Positions 16,063 to 25,159 are shown, counted from the first letter of the stretch. The stretch is 64,000 nt of DNA from Acidovorax sp. Root219 (GCF_001428665.1 NZ_LMIJ01000014.1:348577-412576), one strand, 5' to 3'. Numbers and translations are program-made. The notes: generated by a model not told the origin, from the sequence alone.

Positions 16063-17292
16063 GGAAGGTCTGCAAAACCTCCCCGCCTGATCCTCCCCAG
16101 CGCCAGGCCAAGCATCCAAGACAATGGCGCCATGGATCAATACACCCTGGGCCTGGACCCACTGCCCAAGAAGACCCGCAAGGAGGTCTTTCTCGATGAG
16201 ATGGATCAAGTCGTGCCCTGGGCAACGCTGGTGGCCCTCATTGCCCCGTTCGCCCGAGGTGCACACCAGGCCCTGGGTGGGCGCCCACCGTTCCCCATCG
16301 AGACCATGCTGCGCATCCACTGCTTGCAGCTGTGGTGGAACCTGAGCGATCCGGCCATGGAAGAAGAACTGCACGAGCGGCCGCTGTACCGCCGCTTTGC
16401 CGGCCTAGACGGCGCAGCGCGCATGCCCGATGAGACCACCATCCTGCGCTTTGGCTAAACCCCAAGTCCACGCCATCTGCTGGAGAAGCACCAACTGGCT
16501 CCCCAGGTACTGGCCGCCATCAACACCGGACTGGCCCAGCAGGGCCTGATGCTCAAGACCGGCACCATCGTGGACGCCACCATCATTGCGGCGCCGAGTT
16601 CGACCAAGAACAAAGAGGGCGAGCGCGACCCCGAGATGCACCAGACCAAGAAGAGCAACCAGTGGCACTTTGGAATGAAGGCACACATTGGCGTGGATGC
16701 CGACTCGGGACTGGTGCACACCATCATCGGCACAGCAGCCAACGTCAACGATGTGACGCAGGCAGCAGGACTGCTGCATGGCAAAGAGAAGCATGCCTGG
16801 GGTGACGCGGGCTACCAGGGCGTGGACAAGCGCCAGGAGATGCAAGGGAGCAAAGCCAAGGCCAGGATCAAGTGGCACGTGGCCATGCGCCCGGGCAAGC
16901 GCAAGGCGCTCGATGCCAATCGGGAGCTGCACAAACTGCTGGAGAAGGTCGAGCGACTGAAGGCCAGCGTGCAGGCCAAGGTGGAGCACCCGTTCAGGGT
17001 GATCAAGCAGCATTTTGGGTATGCCAAGCTGCGCTACCGGGGTCTCCAAAAGAACACGGCGCGCCTGACGATGCTGTTTGCGCGGGGCAATCTGTGGATG
17101 GCCAGGAAGCGGATCATGGAGCTGCAGGGATAGGTGCGACTGCGGGGTCCCGAAGTGGCACCGCAAGGGCTGAAACAGGCCTGCAAACCATGCCGACTGG
17201 GCCAGAAAAAAGCGGATTGTGCAGGAATCAGGCGACCCCGCGCTCAACATCGGGCTGTGCCGGTCTGGCGAATGGGGTTTTGCAGACCTTCC
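16063..17292 (+). mobile_element. IS5-family insertion sequence with 17-bp terminal inverted repeats
   Basis: The element is 1230 bp long. The left end GGAAGGTCTGCAAAACC (16063-16079) is the exact reverse complement of the right end (17276-17292). It encodes one DDE transposase interrupted by a stop. The left flank is TTAA, which fits the 4-bp YTAR target of many IS5-group elements, but the right flank is CTGG, so there is no target duplication. That suggests one flank was replaced by recombination or deletion after insertion. It lies immediately after the stop codon of the SpmA/B-like gene and immediately before the AT-rich island genes. Confidence 0.93.
16132..17133 (+). pseudogene. IS5-family transposase interrupted by an in-frame stop
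   Basis: The first part (16132-16458) opens MDQYTLGLDPLPKKTRKEVF and contains the IS5 N-terminal region with LRIHCLQLWWNLSDPAMEEE. At 16453-16470 an 18-base stretch, GGCTAAACCCCAAGTCCA, sits between the codons for ILRF and RHLLEK, which are contiguous in relatives. It brings in TAA at 16456 without shifting frame. The rest reads in the same frame to 17133, with the DDE residues in GTIVDATIIAAPSSTKNK, HIGVDADSGLVHT and a late VEHPFRVIKQHFG. Without readthrough or internal restart (ATG 16549) the enzyme is probably inactive. Confidence 0.85.
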
Positions 17293-17368
17293 CTGGGTAA
17301 CGTGTAAAGAAATGTTTGCCAAGTGCGCCGCCTCCGGCTAAAAAGCTCTGGGAAAAAGAGGAGGGTCT

Positions 17369-18424
17369 ATGTACTACACCGGGCTGAAGAAGATTGAAGA
17401 TCCAAAAGTTCGCCGTCGCACAGTCGTAGGCCTTCAGGATCTACGAAAGGCGTTGTCCAAGGAGATTCCGTCGCGTTCCGCAATTGACACCCTGTTATTG
17501 GCGACATGGAACATCAGAGAGTTCGATTCCGAAAAGTATGGATATCGGGGTGATGAGCAGTACTTCTATATTGCAGAGATAATCAGTCGATTCGATCTCA
17601 TCGCAATACAGGAAGTACGAGACGGCTTGTACCCGCTTCAAAAGCTCCGCCGCATATTGGGGGATGACTGGCAGTTTTTGGTCACCGACGTCACACTCGG
17701 CGATTCCGGCGCTACGGAGCGAATGGCCTATTTTTACGACAGTCGTAAGGTTAGCTTTACCGGTTTGGCCGCCGAGTTGGTGCTCCCCAAAGCGCGCAAT
17801 GCCAAAGAAAACCCACTTCAGCTTGCTCGATCCCCTTACATTGCCGGCTTTCGCGCAGGCTGGGCATACCTGACACTCGCGACGGTCCACATTTACTACG
17901 GTAAAGGAGTAAAGGTTGATCCTAGGCGGCTCGAGGAAATTAGGGTTTTTGCCAAAACAATTGCCGAGAACGCACCACGCCTTTCAGGTGCCCCGCAATA
18001 TGAGCCGGGCGCAAGATCCAAAGCCGATAATCTTATTATTTTAGGCGATTTTAACATCTTCAACAGAGAAGACGTCACAATGCAGGCCATCACTGAGGCC
18101 GGCTTCAAAGTACCCGAAGAACTGCAAGAAATCCCAGGAACCAACGTCGCAAAAGAGAAAAAGCACTACGACCAGATTGCCTACTTTAATGGGCTATCTC
18201 GAATGAAGTCAACAGGTAAAGCTGGTGCTTTCGACTTCTACAATCATGTTTATCGAATCGGTGACGAGGAACTCTACAACGACGAGCGGGGCGAATACCC
18301 AAAGGTGAGCTACAGGGAATGGCGAACATTTCAAATGAGCGATCACCTTCCCATGTGGATTGAACTGCAAATAGACGACACTGACAGCTATCTTGGCGAC
18401 CTCATTCAAGATATAGACAAATAA
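17369..18424 (+). CDS. Endonuclease/exonuclease/phosphatase (EEP) superfamily protein
   Basis: A 351-residue protein with every EEP catalytic motif: ATWNIREFD (metal-binding Asn, near residue 47), FDLIAIQEVRD (catalytic Glu, near 81), an LATVHIYYG strand with His, ILGDFNIFN (Asp and Asn, near 225), a YDQIAY strand and the closing SDHLPMWIEL (catalytic Asp-His, near 327). EEP members include DNase I-like nucleases, phosphodiesterases and phosphatases. No signal peptide is present, so it is cytoplasmic. GAGGAGGG sits just upstream of the ATG. Base composition is clearly more AT-rich than in the chromosomal neighbours. It is 11 bases from the next gene and forms an operon with it in a putative defence island. 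Confidence 0.88.
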   Translation: MYYTGLKKIEDPKVRRRTVVGLQDLRKALSKEIPSRSAIDTLLLATWNIREFDSEKYGYRGDEQYFYIAEIISRFDLIAIQEVRDGLYPLQKLRRILGDDWQFLVTDVTLGDSGATERMAYFYDSRKVSFTGLAAELVLPKARNAKENPLQLARSPYIAGFRAGWAYLTLATVHIYYGKGVKVDPRRLEEIRVFAKTIAENAPRLSGAPQYEPGARSKADNLIILGDFNIFNREDVTMQAITEAGFKVPEELQEIPGTNVAKEKKHYDQIAYFNGLSRMKSTGKAGAFDFYNHVYRIGDEELYNDERGEYPKVSYREWRTFQMSDHLPMWIELQIDDTDSYLGDLIQDIDK

Positions 18425-18435
18425 TCGCAATATCA

Positions 18436-19671
18436 ATGTTTTCAATCGAACATCCAAGCCTATGCAAAGCAGCACTTCAGTTCCCCAGCGGCCTTCATTG
18501 CGTACGCGTTCCTGGCGAAAGCACGTCGAGAATAATTCTTAAGGCCCCCGTGGGCTACCTCTTGCCCGCGAAAGTCAACAAGGGGTTCCGAATTTACGTG
18601 GTGCCTATTAACTTTCCTTCTGGCGCCTCAGTGGGACTTCTGTGCGCCTTCTTTGATGATGAAGAAGAGCCCTTGACGATTTGGCGTCCGCTTGACAATA
18701 CAGGTCAATCAGCCGACCTAATTCATGCCATTCTAAGACCCGACGTTCTTGTCCATTTATTCGACGATCATAATCGAGAGCGTCTTGGGTATCGTGCAGA
18801 AATAATCGTGCCACTTCTAGCAAAGGTCCAACTAGAGCACATCAAGTACGGCCCACAAACTCATGAAACTGAGCACCTATCACACCAACACTCCAAGATA
18901 TGGTTTGGGCTTAGAAATAGTGAGAATGATGCCAACTCGATTCGGGTCGAATTCAAGGAATCACTTGTTCCAGAAGACATCGTCACAATTGACTTCAGAG
19001 AAGAAGTTAACAACTTCAACAATGGTCAAGGATTCATTTTCTCGACCCTTGAACGTCCGGAACCGGGTTCATATCAAGAGTCGGACATCATAGGTCAACT
19101 GCGCAGAATTTTTCCGCCAGAGCAAATATATCACGCACCAAAGAGACACTACGATCTCGAGGAAATCGCAGACATAGTGGTCATTACGGATTTGACCTGT
19201 TTGATCGTTCAGGCCAAAGACTCTCCAAACACCAAGGCAACACTCGACCGAACCATTTCTAGAAAAAAGCGAGTATCCATCAATATGGTAAAAGAGGCTA
19301 CAAAACAAGCCTCAGGAGCTATCAATTACCTCCGCAGGACTAGACCTCTGAGGATGATTCTAAACGATCGGGAAGTCACTATCGATCTCGGGAATCGCTC
19401 CGTCCTGTCGCTAGTGGTCGTAAGAGAGCTATTTCTGGACACATACGGGGAATACAGCAAGGAACTTTTCGCATTTCTCGACAAAGAAGACTTGCCATGT
19501 ATCGCACTCGACTATGAAGAGTTGCATCAATACACGACCTTTTGCGGGGATGAGCACGGCTTTCTGCATGCGTACTTTCAATTATTTAACAACGCGAGAA
19601 ATCTCGGCGAGTTTCCTCGATTGCGATTCGGCTTGGACGACGCCAAAAGGCTGTTGGGAGATACCAATTAG
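18436..19671 (+). CDS. Unrecognised protein with a nuclease-like (PD-(D/E)XK-type) C-terminal region
   Basis: A 411-residue soluble protein. The first 220 residues match nothing I know and are mostly beta-rich. From about residue 225 the layout is that of a restriction-endonuclease core: IFPPEQIYHAPKRHYDLEEI, then DIVVITDLTCLIVQAKDS, where Asp246 and Q259-A-K261 would be the D and (E/Q)xK positions. A helix with repeated Lys and Gln follows (VKEATKQASGAINYLRR). Gln in place of Glu is seen in some active members, but the assignment stays tentative. It directly follows the EEP nuclease with an 11-base gap and shares its AT-rich composition. Confidence 0.6.
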   Translation: MFSIEHPSLCKAALQFPSGLHCVRVPGESTSRIILKAPVGYLLPAKVNKGFRIYVVPINFPSGASVGLLCAFFDDEEEPLTIWRPLDNTGQSADLIHAILRPDVLVHLFDDHNRERLGYRAEIIVPLLAKVQLEHIKYGPQTHETEHLSHQHSKIWFGLRNSENDANSIRVEFKESLVPEDIVTIDFREEVNNFNNGQGFIFSTLERPEPGSYQESDIIGQLRRIFPPEQIYHAPKRHYDLEEIADIVVITDLTCLIVQAKDSPNTKATLDRTISRKKRVSINMVKEATKQASGAINYLRRTRPLRMILNDREVTIDLGNRSVLSLVVVRELFLDTYGEYSKELFAFLDKEDLPCIALDYEELHQYTTFCGDEHGFLHAYFQLFNNARNLGEFPRLRFGLDDAKRLLGDTN

Positions 19672-19980
19672 TATGCACAAAACTCGCTTTATTAAATTTT
19701 AACTATGGAAATCAAGCGCATTAGAGAGAAAATTATCGCACTCATCCCAGTAACTACGCGAGAGCCAAATATATATGGCTGGCTTAAGCAATCTAGAATC
19801 AAGCCCTTCTAACGATGCCTCCGTATATGCACTCGCAGTACAGCAAGTGCATCTGCTTTAGCAACTGCATGAAAATCGTAGCCAACGAGACCTGACAGCA
19901 TTATAGGACTCATTCATTCACCGCATTTCAAATGAAATATATTTCAAACCAGAGAATTATGAACATAGGGAAACCAAATA
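19672..19980. promoter_or_regulatory. AT-rich intergenic region with a 14-bp palindrome and repeated TTTCA/TGAAA half-sites
   Basis: This 309-base gap holds no gene I can support. Its main feature is TGAAATATATTTCA (19933-19946), a perfect 14-bp palindrome centred about 41 bases before the start of the 668-residue gene. Just before it another TTTCA creates a series TTTCA-AA-TGAAA-TATA-TTTCA, three half-sites in alternating orientation. This looks like an operator for a dimeric regulator, giving the third island gene its own control. No regulator gene is present in the island. A 35-codon frame at 19705-19812 lacks a ribosome-binding site. Confidence 0.5.
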
Positions 19981-21987
19981 ATGAGTGAAAGCTTTACTTC
20001 GATAGTCCGACGCAAGAAAATTCCATCACCCACAGCCAAAGAATTTACTATCGAAAAATGGAAGCTGGCTTGGGAACAGTGCAAGGAAAAGGACCTTGCA
20101 AGCGAAAACCTCTTTAATGCTGGACTGGTGCTGTCCTATACGCTTAAGGACTTGAGAGAAAAGATCGATGAACTGTACTCACGCCCGGCTGGAGCCTCCG
20201 CCCGCGAAATGATAACCGCATACTGCGGACTTGCAAATAGAGACATATTTATCACAACCAGAGCAACCGCAAAAAAAGGGGCCGATCTAACTTCACTTCG
20301 CTCTGCTAACAATAGGATGAAGAACGAACTCAGCCATGTCGAAATTTCAAATGGCGCAGTCGATGGGCTCGAAAAGGCAATCAAGCAACTCGTTTTAAAC
20401 AAGGTGCCTGTGGGCGGTGCAAAAGCATCCTCCGATCCATTTCATTTCATGGTGACTGAAACAAATATCTCTCAACTCTATGCGATGATTGAGAGCTATT
20501 GGCAGGCACTCGTCTGGGATGACTACAAGCTTCAGCTCAAAAGCCAAGAAGATTTAATAATCTACCAAGAATCAACAAGCTTTTCACTTGCGTATGAAGC
20601 AGGTCAAATTCGCAATGAGAAGCGAATTCTTGCCCTTGCCCAACAACTACTAGACGAACACTTTGCAGCACCAGAAATTCGGCTTCAGAGTATTATTCTC
20701 TACGAACGAATCGGCAAACGAAAGAAATTAGTCACCAAAACGATTGGAGACTCAGAAAAAGGATATCAGATCCTGAATGTGGCTTTTGTAGCTCAGCAAA
20801 TGGCGCTTGAGCAACAATTTCCAGTCGATTTCCTAAATTCCAGCCTCGAAGGAAGAAACTTCACTCTGTTCGATCTGATCGAAGCATTCCGACTGCTGTT
20901 CCTCTTGGCTCATGTCAGTCTAGAGGCATTCCCTCACTTTGAAAAACTTGACACCATTGGGAAAGCGTCCAAGTTCTCACCCACTGTAAGCTTAAATGAG
21001 CTGACAAGAGCAATCACGTCGGCAACGGGCTGGCCTCACCAAAAGGCCACCGATGTAATTGAATTCTTGATTTACGACGCCACCAATAAGAAAGATCTGT
21101 GGTGTCATCCACTTGTTAAAGTTGATGCTCATAATCTAACATATTTAGTTGCTTCACTCAACTCTCCAGTACTGCAGCGAGTCATAGAGCACTGGCATGG
21201 GGCGCTCAATATACCACTCAAAGAGAAGGGGACAGCCTTCGAAGACTATGTGCTGGAGCAAACTAATACCGCCCTAGAAGAAAACACAGTTATTCAAGAT
21301 TATAACAAGGCAGTCAGCAGGACGTTGAAATCCGCAGAAGGAACTAGCGAACAAATCGATTTAGTTCTCAGACTAGGAAAAACAGTCCTCGTCGGTGACA
21401 TGAAATCCATCGTAACAACAGACTCTCCACATTCTATTTTCAGAGGAAGGGAGCGGGTCAGCCAAGGAGTTTCCCAGATTAAGCGGAAGGCAAAATTCTT
21501 TAAGGAAAATATTGAACAATCTTTCCAGGCGTTAGGGTGGAAGTTTGATCCTAGCGCGGACTACAACATCATCAGCATGATCGTTTCCAGCAATCAAACT
21601 CTGTCGGGAGTCGTCTACGACGACGTCCCAGTCGTCGATGTTGAAATTCTATCAAAATACTTCCGAGATCCAGTTGTACCTCTAATGTCACTTGGAATTA
21701 ACGATCACCTCGCCTGGTTTGAGCTTTATAGAAATTCGGAAGAGGTCGAAAATAACATAAGGCAATATCTGTCCACACCTCCGCAACTACCTTTGAGGGA
21801 AGCAGATTTCGAGCGCAAGGAATTTCAACTCCCACCACTAGGTGACTCTGATCTCAAAATTACCGTATCCAGAATACTTAAAAAGCCTCAAGATACACAT
21901 ACTCTGCTCAATAGAGAATATGATTTCCCACTACTAAAAAAACCAAACATTGACGATTATCTAAAAAAAATAGACGTCATGCTTTAA
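19981..21987 (+). CDS. Large unrecognised protein with a PD-(D/E)XK nuclease-like C-terminal domain
   Basis: A 668-residue soluble protein. Residues 1-140 are helical and contain NNRMKNELSH, which has the R-x6-H spacing seen in some HEPN ribonucleases, though this may be chance. The middle is helical and unassigned. A probable PD-(D/E)XK core spans about 415-510: Glu in GTAFEDYVLEQ, Asp459 in EQIDLVLRLGKTV, then VGDMKS with Asp473 and Lys475, followed by SQGVSQIKRKAKFF, a helix like those after the motif in restriction enzymes. It is the last gene of the AT-rich island, in the same direction as the other two, 309 bases behind them with its own palindromic operator. A role in defence is inference. 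Confidence 0.65.
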   Translation: MSESFTSIVRRKKIPSPTAKEFTIEKWKLAWEQCKEKDLASENLFNAGLVLSYTLKDLREKIDELYSRPAGASAREMITAYCGLANRDIFITTRATAKKGADLTSLRSANNRMKNELSHVEISNGAVDGLEKAIKQLVLNKVPVGGAKASSDPFHFMVTETNISQLYAMIESYWQALVWDDYKLQLKSQEDLIIYQESTSFSLAYEAGQIRNEKRILALAQQLLDEHFAAPEIRLQSIILYERIGKRKKLVTKTIGDSEKGYQILNVAFVAQQMALEQQFPVDFLNSSLEGRNFTLFDLIEAFRLLFLLAHVSLEAFPHFEKLDTIGKASKFSPTVSLNELTRAITSATGWPHQKATDVIEFLIYDATNKKDLWCHPLVKVDAHNLTYLVASLNSPVLQRVIEHWHGALNIPLKEKGTAFEDYVLEQTNTALEENTVIQDYNKAVSRTLKSAEGTSEQIDLVLRLGKTVLVGDMKSIVTTDSPHSIFRGRERVSQGVSQIKRKAKFFKENIEQSFQALGWKFDPSADYNIISMIVSSNQTLSGVVYDDVPVVDVEILSKYFRDPVVPLMSLGINDHLAWFELYRNSEEVENNIRQYLSTPPQLPLREADFERKEFQLPPLGDSDLKITVSRILKKPQDTHTLLNREYDFPLLKKPNIDDYLKKIDVML

Positions 21988-22050
21988 AAAAACAGTCAAA
22001 ACACTTGTTTTTTCGACTATCAGAGTCCATTCGAAACTCGAAGTGTCTGC

Positions 22051-22146
22051 GAAGGTAGTTCTGCAAACCCCAAAAGGGCGGCAGGCGTTGTCACCATAAA
22101 AAGTGAAGCAGGCCTCAAGCAGGTCTGAGGACAGATTTTGCAGACC
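22051..22146. mobile_element. Relic of IS-type terminal repeats at the right edge of the island
   Basis: GAAGGT at 22051 followed by TTCTGCAAACCCC resembles the left end of the IS at 16063 with small changes. TTTTGCAGACC at 22136-22146 matches 11 bases of that element's right end. The two lie about 95 bp apart in inverted orientation, with no coding sequence between. It could be a MITE derivative or the scar of a deleted second IS copy. It ends 4 bases before the stop codon of the araC-type gene, so it marks the island boundary. Confidence 0.5.
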
Positions 22147-22150
22147 GATC

Positions 22151-23116
22151 CTAGATAGCCACGTCCTCCACCCGCCGCTCACTCCCCGGCGACCTCCCCG
22201 ACCAGCGCTTGTACGCCCGGCTGAACGCCGCCTCCGACTGGTAGCCCAGGCTGTCGGCCAGCTCGGCCAGGCGCACCTGGCCTTCCTGCAGGCGCGACTG
22301 GGCCAGCGCCATGCGCCACAGGGTCAGGTACTGCATCACCGGCATGCCCACCGATGCCGCGAAGCGCGCGGCGAAGGCCGAGCGCGACATGGCCACCGCG
22401 CTGGCCAGCGAGGCCAGGGTCCACGGCGTGCCCGGCTGCTCGTGCATGAGCACCAGGGCCGGGCCGAGCTGGGCGTCCTGCAGGGCGCCCAGCCAGCCGG
22501 TGCGCGCGCCCGGGTCGTTCTGCAGCCAGGTGCGGATGGCCTGCAGCACCAGCACATCGGCCAGGCGCGTGGCCACGGCCTCGCCGCCGGGCTTGAGGTG
22601 CTGCACCTCCTCCTGCAACAGCGCCAGGATGGGCGAGAGCCAGTTCGATGGCCCGAGCGCCTGGCCGCTCAGCACGATCTGGCGCGGCAGGGCATGCACC
22701 AGGCGGCGCGCCAGCACGTCGTCGAAGCGCACGGCACCACAGACCAGGGAAACCGGGGCAGTGCCCTCCCCATGGCGCATGATTTCGAAGCGGCCACCAA
22801 GCTGCACGCGCGGCAGGCCGAAGAAGGCATCGGCCCGTGACGTGGCGGTAGACAGCAGGTCGTGCCCCTCGCCGCGCGGCACCAGCGCGAAATCGCCCGC
22901 GCGCAGCAGCACGGGCTCGGCCCCTGGCACACGCAGCCAGCATTCGCCGGCCGTGATGGCATGGAACATCAGGCAACCCGGAATCGGCGGCAGCGCGATG
23001 CCCAGCGGCGGGTGCAAGTACGAGTAGCAGTAGATCACGCCCGTCATGCGCAACAGGTGCAAGGCCCGGCCCAGCGGGTCGTTGGCGGCAGAGGCGGCTT
23101 CAACCTGGATGTCCAT
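22151..23116 (-). CDS. AraC-family regulator with N-terminal cupin
   Basis: A 321-residue regulator. Residues 20-200 form a cupin_6-type domain (CLMFHAITAGECWLRVPG, LLRAGDFALVPRGEGHDL). The C-terminus has two helix-turn-helix motifs: WTLASLASAVAMSRSAFAAR and LAELADSLGYQSEAAFSRAY, followed by the standard YKRWSGRSPG. It is divergent from the NmrA-like oxidoreductase gene with a 120-base intergenic region, a layout typical of such regulators and their target. The effector is unknown. Confidence 0.92.
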   Translation of the reverse strand: MDIQVEAASAANDPLGRALHLLRMTGVIYCYSYLHPPLGIALPPIPGCLMFHAITAGECWLRVPGAEPVLLRAGDFALVPRGEGHDLLSTATSRADAFFGLPRVQLGGRFEIMRHGEGTAPVSLVCGAVRFDDVLARRLVHALPRQIVLSGQALGPSNWLSPILALLQEEVQHLKPGGEAVATRLADVLVLQAIRTWLQNDPGARTGWLGALQDAQLGPALVLMHEQPGTPWTLASLASAVAMSRSAFAARFAASVGMPVMQYLTLWRMALAQSRLQEGQVRLAELADSLGYQSEAAFSRAYKRWSGRSPGSERRVEDVAI

Positions 23117-23236
23117 GCCGTACTCTAAGCCGGCCTGGACGAATAATCAATAAACACCGACCTTTCATCATTGGCATGCCTGCCCGTGGACGAGACACTG
23201 GACGCCTGTTTGTTCCACAACCCCTTGGAGTTCCAC

Positions 23237-24133
23237 ATGTCAGACATCGCAGTAATGGGTGCCACCGGCCACACGGGCAGCGTGATTGCCCGCAATCTCT
23301 TTGCGCTGGGCCACCGCGTGCGCGCCATGGGCCGCTCGGCCGAGCGGCTCGACGCCTTGCGCCAGCAAGGTGCGCAGGTGATCGTGGGCGACTGTGCCGA
23401 CCCGGCCTACCTCACCCGCGCCTTCGAAGGCGCCGACGCCGTGTACGCCATGATGCCCTTCGACCCCACGGCCCCCGGCTTCATGGAACTGCAGCGCGCG
23501 CAAGGCTGGGCCATCGCGGAGGCACTGCAGGCAGCCCGCGTGCCCCATGTGGTGGCGCTCAGCAGCCTGGGAGCAGACCAGCCCACTGGCACCGGTGTAC
23601 TGACCAGTCTGTACGAGCAGGAGCAGCGCCTGCGCACGCTGCAGCAAAGCCATGTGCTGATGCTGCGCCCTGCCATGTTCTTCGAAGGCCTGTTCAACCT
23701 GCTGCCCGGCGTGAAGTACGGCGGCAGCCTGGCCGATGCCTTCGCGCCCGGCTTGGCCATCCCCATGATCGCCACGCGCGACATTGCCGATGCCGCCACT
23801 GGGGCACTGGACCAGCGCGGCTGGACCGGCCACAGCGTGCGCGAGCTGCTGGGGCCCGGGGACCTGAGCCACGACCAGCTTGCAGCCTTCGTGGGCGGGG
23901 TGATCGGCCAGCCGGCGCTGGCCTACCAGCAGTTGTCCTACGACGACGCCGCCCAAGGCATGGCCGCAGCCGGCATTGCGCCGGACCTGGCCCGATTGCT
24001 CACCGAGATGGCGCGCGGCCTTAACGAGGGGCGCGTGCACTCTCTGGAAGGTCGCAGCGCGCGCAATACCACCGCCACCCCGCTGCAATCCCTGGCCCCG
24101 GCGCTCAAGGAAGCGTACGAGGCCCTGCCCTAA
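23237..24133 (+). CDS. NmrA-like atypical SDR / NAD(P)-binding protein
   Basis: A 298-residue protein of the atypical short-chain dehydrogenase group. The nucleotide-binding motif is at the N-terminus (VMGATGHTGSVIARNL, Gly8/Gly11/Gly14). DRALRQ-type contact residues and the strand HVVALSSLGAD follow, then the PAMFFEGLFNLLP segment seen in NmrA/azoreductase-like enzymes. No classical Tyr-x3-Lys catalytic pair is evident, so it may be a redox sensor or a quinone/azo reductase. A GGAG six bases before ATG 23237 supports that start over an upstream in-frame one. It is probably controlled by the divergent AraC regulator. Confidence 0.85.
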   Translation: MSDIAVMGATGHTGSVIARNLFALGHRVRAMGRSAERLDALRQQGAQVIVGDCADPAYLTRAFEGADAVYAMMPFDPTAPGFMELQRAQGWAIAEALQAARVPHVVALSSLGADQPTGTGVLTSLYEQEQRLRTLQQSHVLMLRPAMFFEGLFNLLPGVKYGGSLADAFAPGLAIPMIATRDIADAATGALDQRGWTGHSVRELLGPGDLSHDQLAAFVGGVIGQPALAYQQLSYDDAAQGMAAAGIAPDLARLLTEMARGLNEGRVHSLEGRSARNTTATPLQSLAPALKEAYEALP

Positions 24134-24184
24134 AAAGAAAGAGAAGGCTGTCACCCATATACCGCCAGGGGGTGCTTCATTTCA

Positions 24185-25159
24185 TCAACCCAAAGCCGTA
24201 TCCAGCACCATCATGATCACAAAGCCCAGCATCAGCCCACCGGTCGCCCAGGCCTCATGCCCCTTGCGGTGCGATTCGGGGATGATCTCGTGGCTGATCA
24301 CGAACAGCATGGCGCCGGCGGCAAAGCCCAGGCCCCAGGGCAGCAGGCTCACCGAGTAGCTGACCACGGCGGCACCGACCACCGCGCCGATGGGCTCCAC
24401 CAGGCCCGAGGCCATGCCCAGCCCCACCGCCAACCAGCGCTTGTAGCCGGCGGCCAGCAGCGCCACGGCCACGACCAGGCCCTCGGGCACGTCCTGGATG
24501 GCGATGCCGGTGGTCAGCGCGCTGGCACGCATCGCGTCGCCGCTCGCATACCCCACGCCGATGGCCAGGCCCTCGGGCAGGTTGTGCAGCGCGATGGCGA
24601 ACACGAACAGCCAGGTACGCCGCAGCGTGCGCGAGGTCTGGCCCTCCACGCCCTTGATGAAGTGCTCGTGCGGCAGCAGGCGCTCCATCAGCAGCAGCAC
24701 CAGCGCACCCAGCAGGATGGCGGCACCCATGGTGCCGCCCGCCTCCCAGGCCCCTGCCCCGGCTGCGCGCGAGGCATTGATGCCCGGGATGATGAGCGAG
24801 AACGAGCAGGCCGCGAGCATCACCCCGGCGCCAAAGCCGAACATGGTGTCCTGCGTGCGCTCGGAAATGCGCTGCGACAGCATCACCGGCAAGGTGCCCA
24901 GGGCCGTGGCCAGGGCGGCAGCGCTGCCGCCCAGCAGGGCCGACAGCACCACCGGCTGGCCCGCAATCCACTGCCAGATCTGCCAGGTGCCGACCACGCC
25001 CCCGGTGACCACGATGGCCAGCCCCAGCCACTGGCGCCAGTGCAAAGGCTGCTGGCGGGCAGCCGGGGTCAGGCCGGCCGGCAGCGCGGCATGGTCGGGG
25101 GATGGCGGGGGAACAACGGGCATGGTGTCGGCTCCGGGTGGCATCGGGTCAGGGTGCAA
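24185..25159 (-). CDS. ZIP-family divalent metal transporter (GufA-like)
   Basis: A 324-residue inner-membrane protein with about eight helices. The two metal-coordinating motifs of ZIP proteins are clear: FAIALHNLPEGLAIGVG and GIAIQDVPEGLVVAVAL, with a third His/Glu cluster in FVISHEIIPESH. The first 35 residues are Pro-rich and soluble; an ATG 36 bases further in (25123) could be the true start. ZIP transporters import Zn, Fe or Mn. It lies 18 bases after the sodA stop in the same direction, so it may be read through from the Fur-controlled operon; supply of Mn to SodA is an attractive inference. Confidence 0.88.
   Translation of the reverse strand: MHPDPMPPGADTMPVVPPPSPDHAALPAGLTPAARQQPLHWRQWLGLAIVVTGGVVGTWQIWQWIAGQPVVLSALLGGSAAALATALGTLPVMLSQRISERTQDTMFGFGAGVMLAACSFSLIIPGINASRAAGAGAWEAGGTMGAAILLGALVLLLMERLLPHEHFIKGVEGQTSRTLRRTWLFVFAIALHNLPEGLAIGVGYASGDAMRASALTTGIAIQDVPEGLVVAVALLAAGYKRWLAVGLGMASGLVEPIGAVVGAAVVSYSVSLLPWGLGFAAGAMLFVISHEIIPESHRKGHEAWATGGLMLGFVIMMVLDTALG

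Noticed and set aside
16405-17322. A 305-codon minus-strand frame across the IS
   Set aside because: It is antisense to the transposase, crosses the right terminal repeat and resembles no known protein.
19705-19812. A 35-codon frame in the island gap
   Set aside because: No Shine-Dalgarno sequence, AT-rich random codon pattern and no recognisable similarity.
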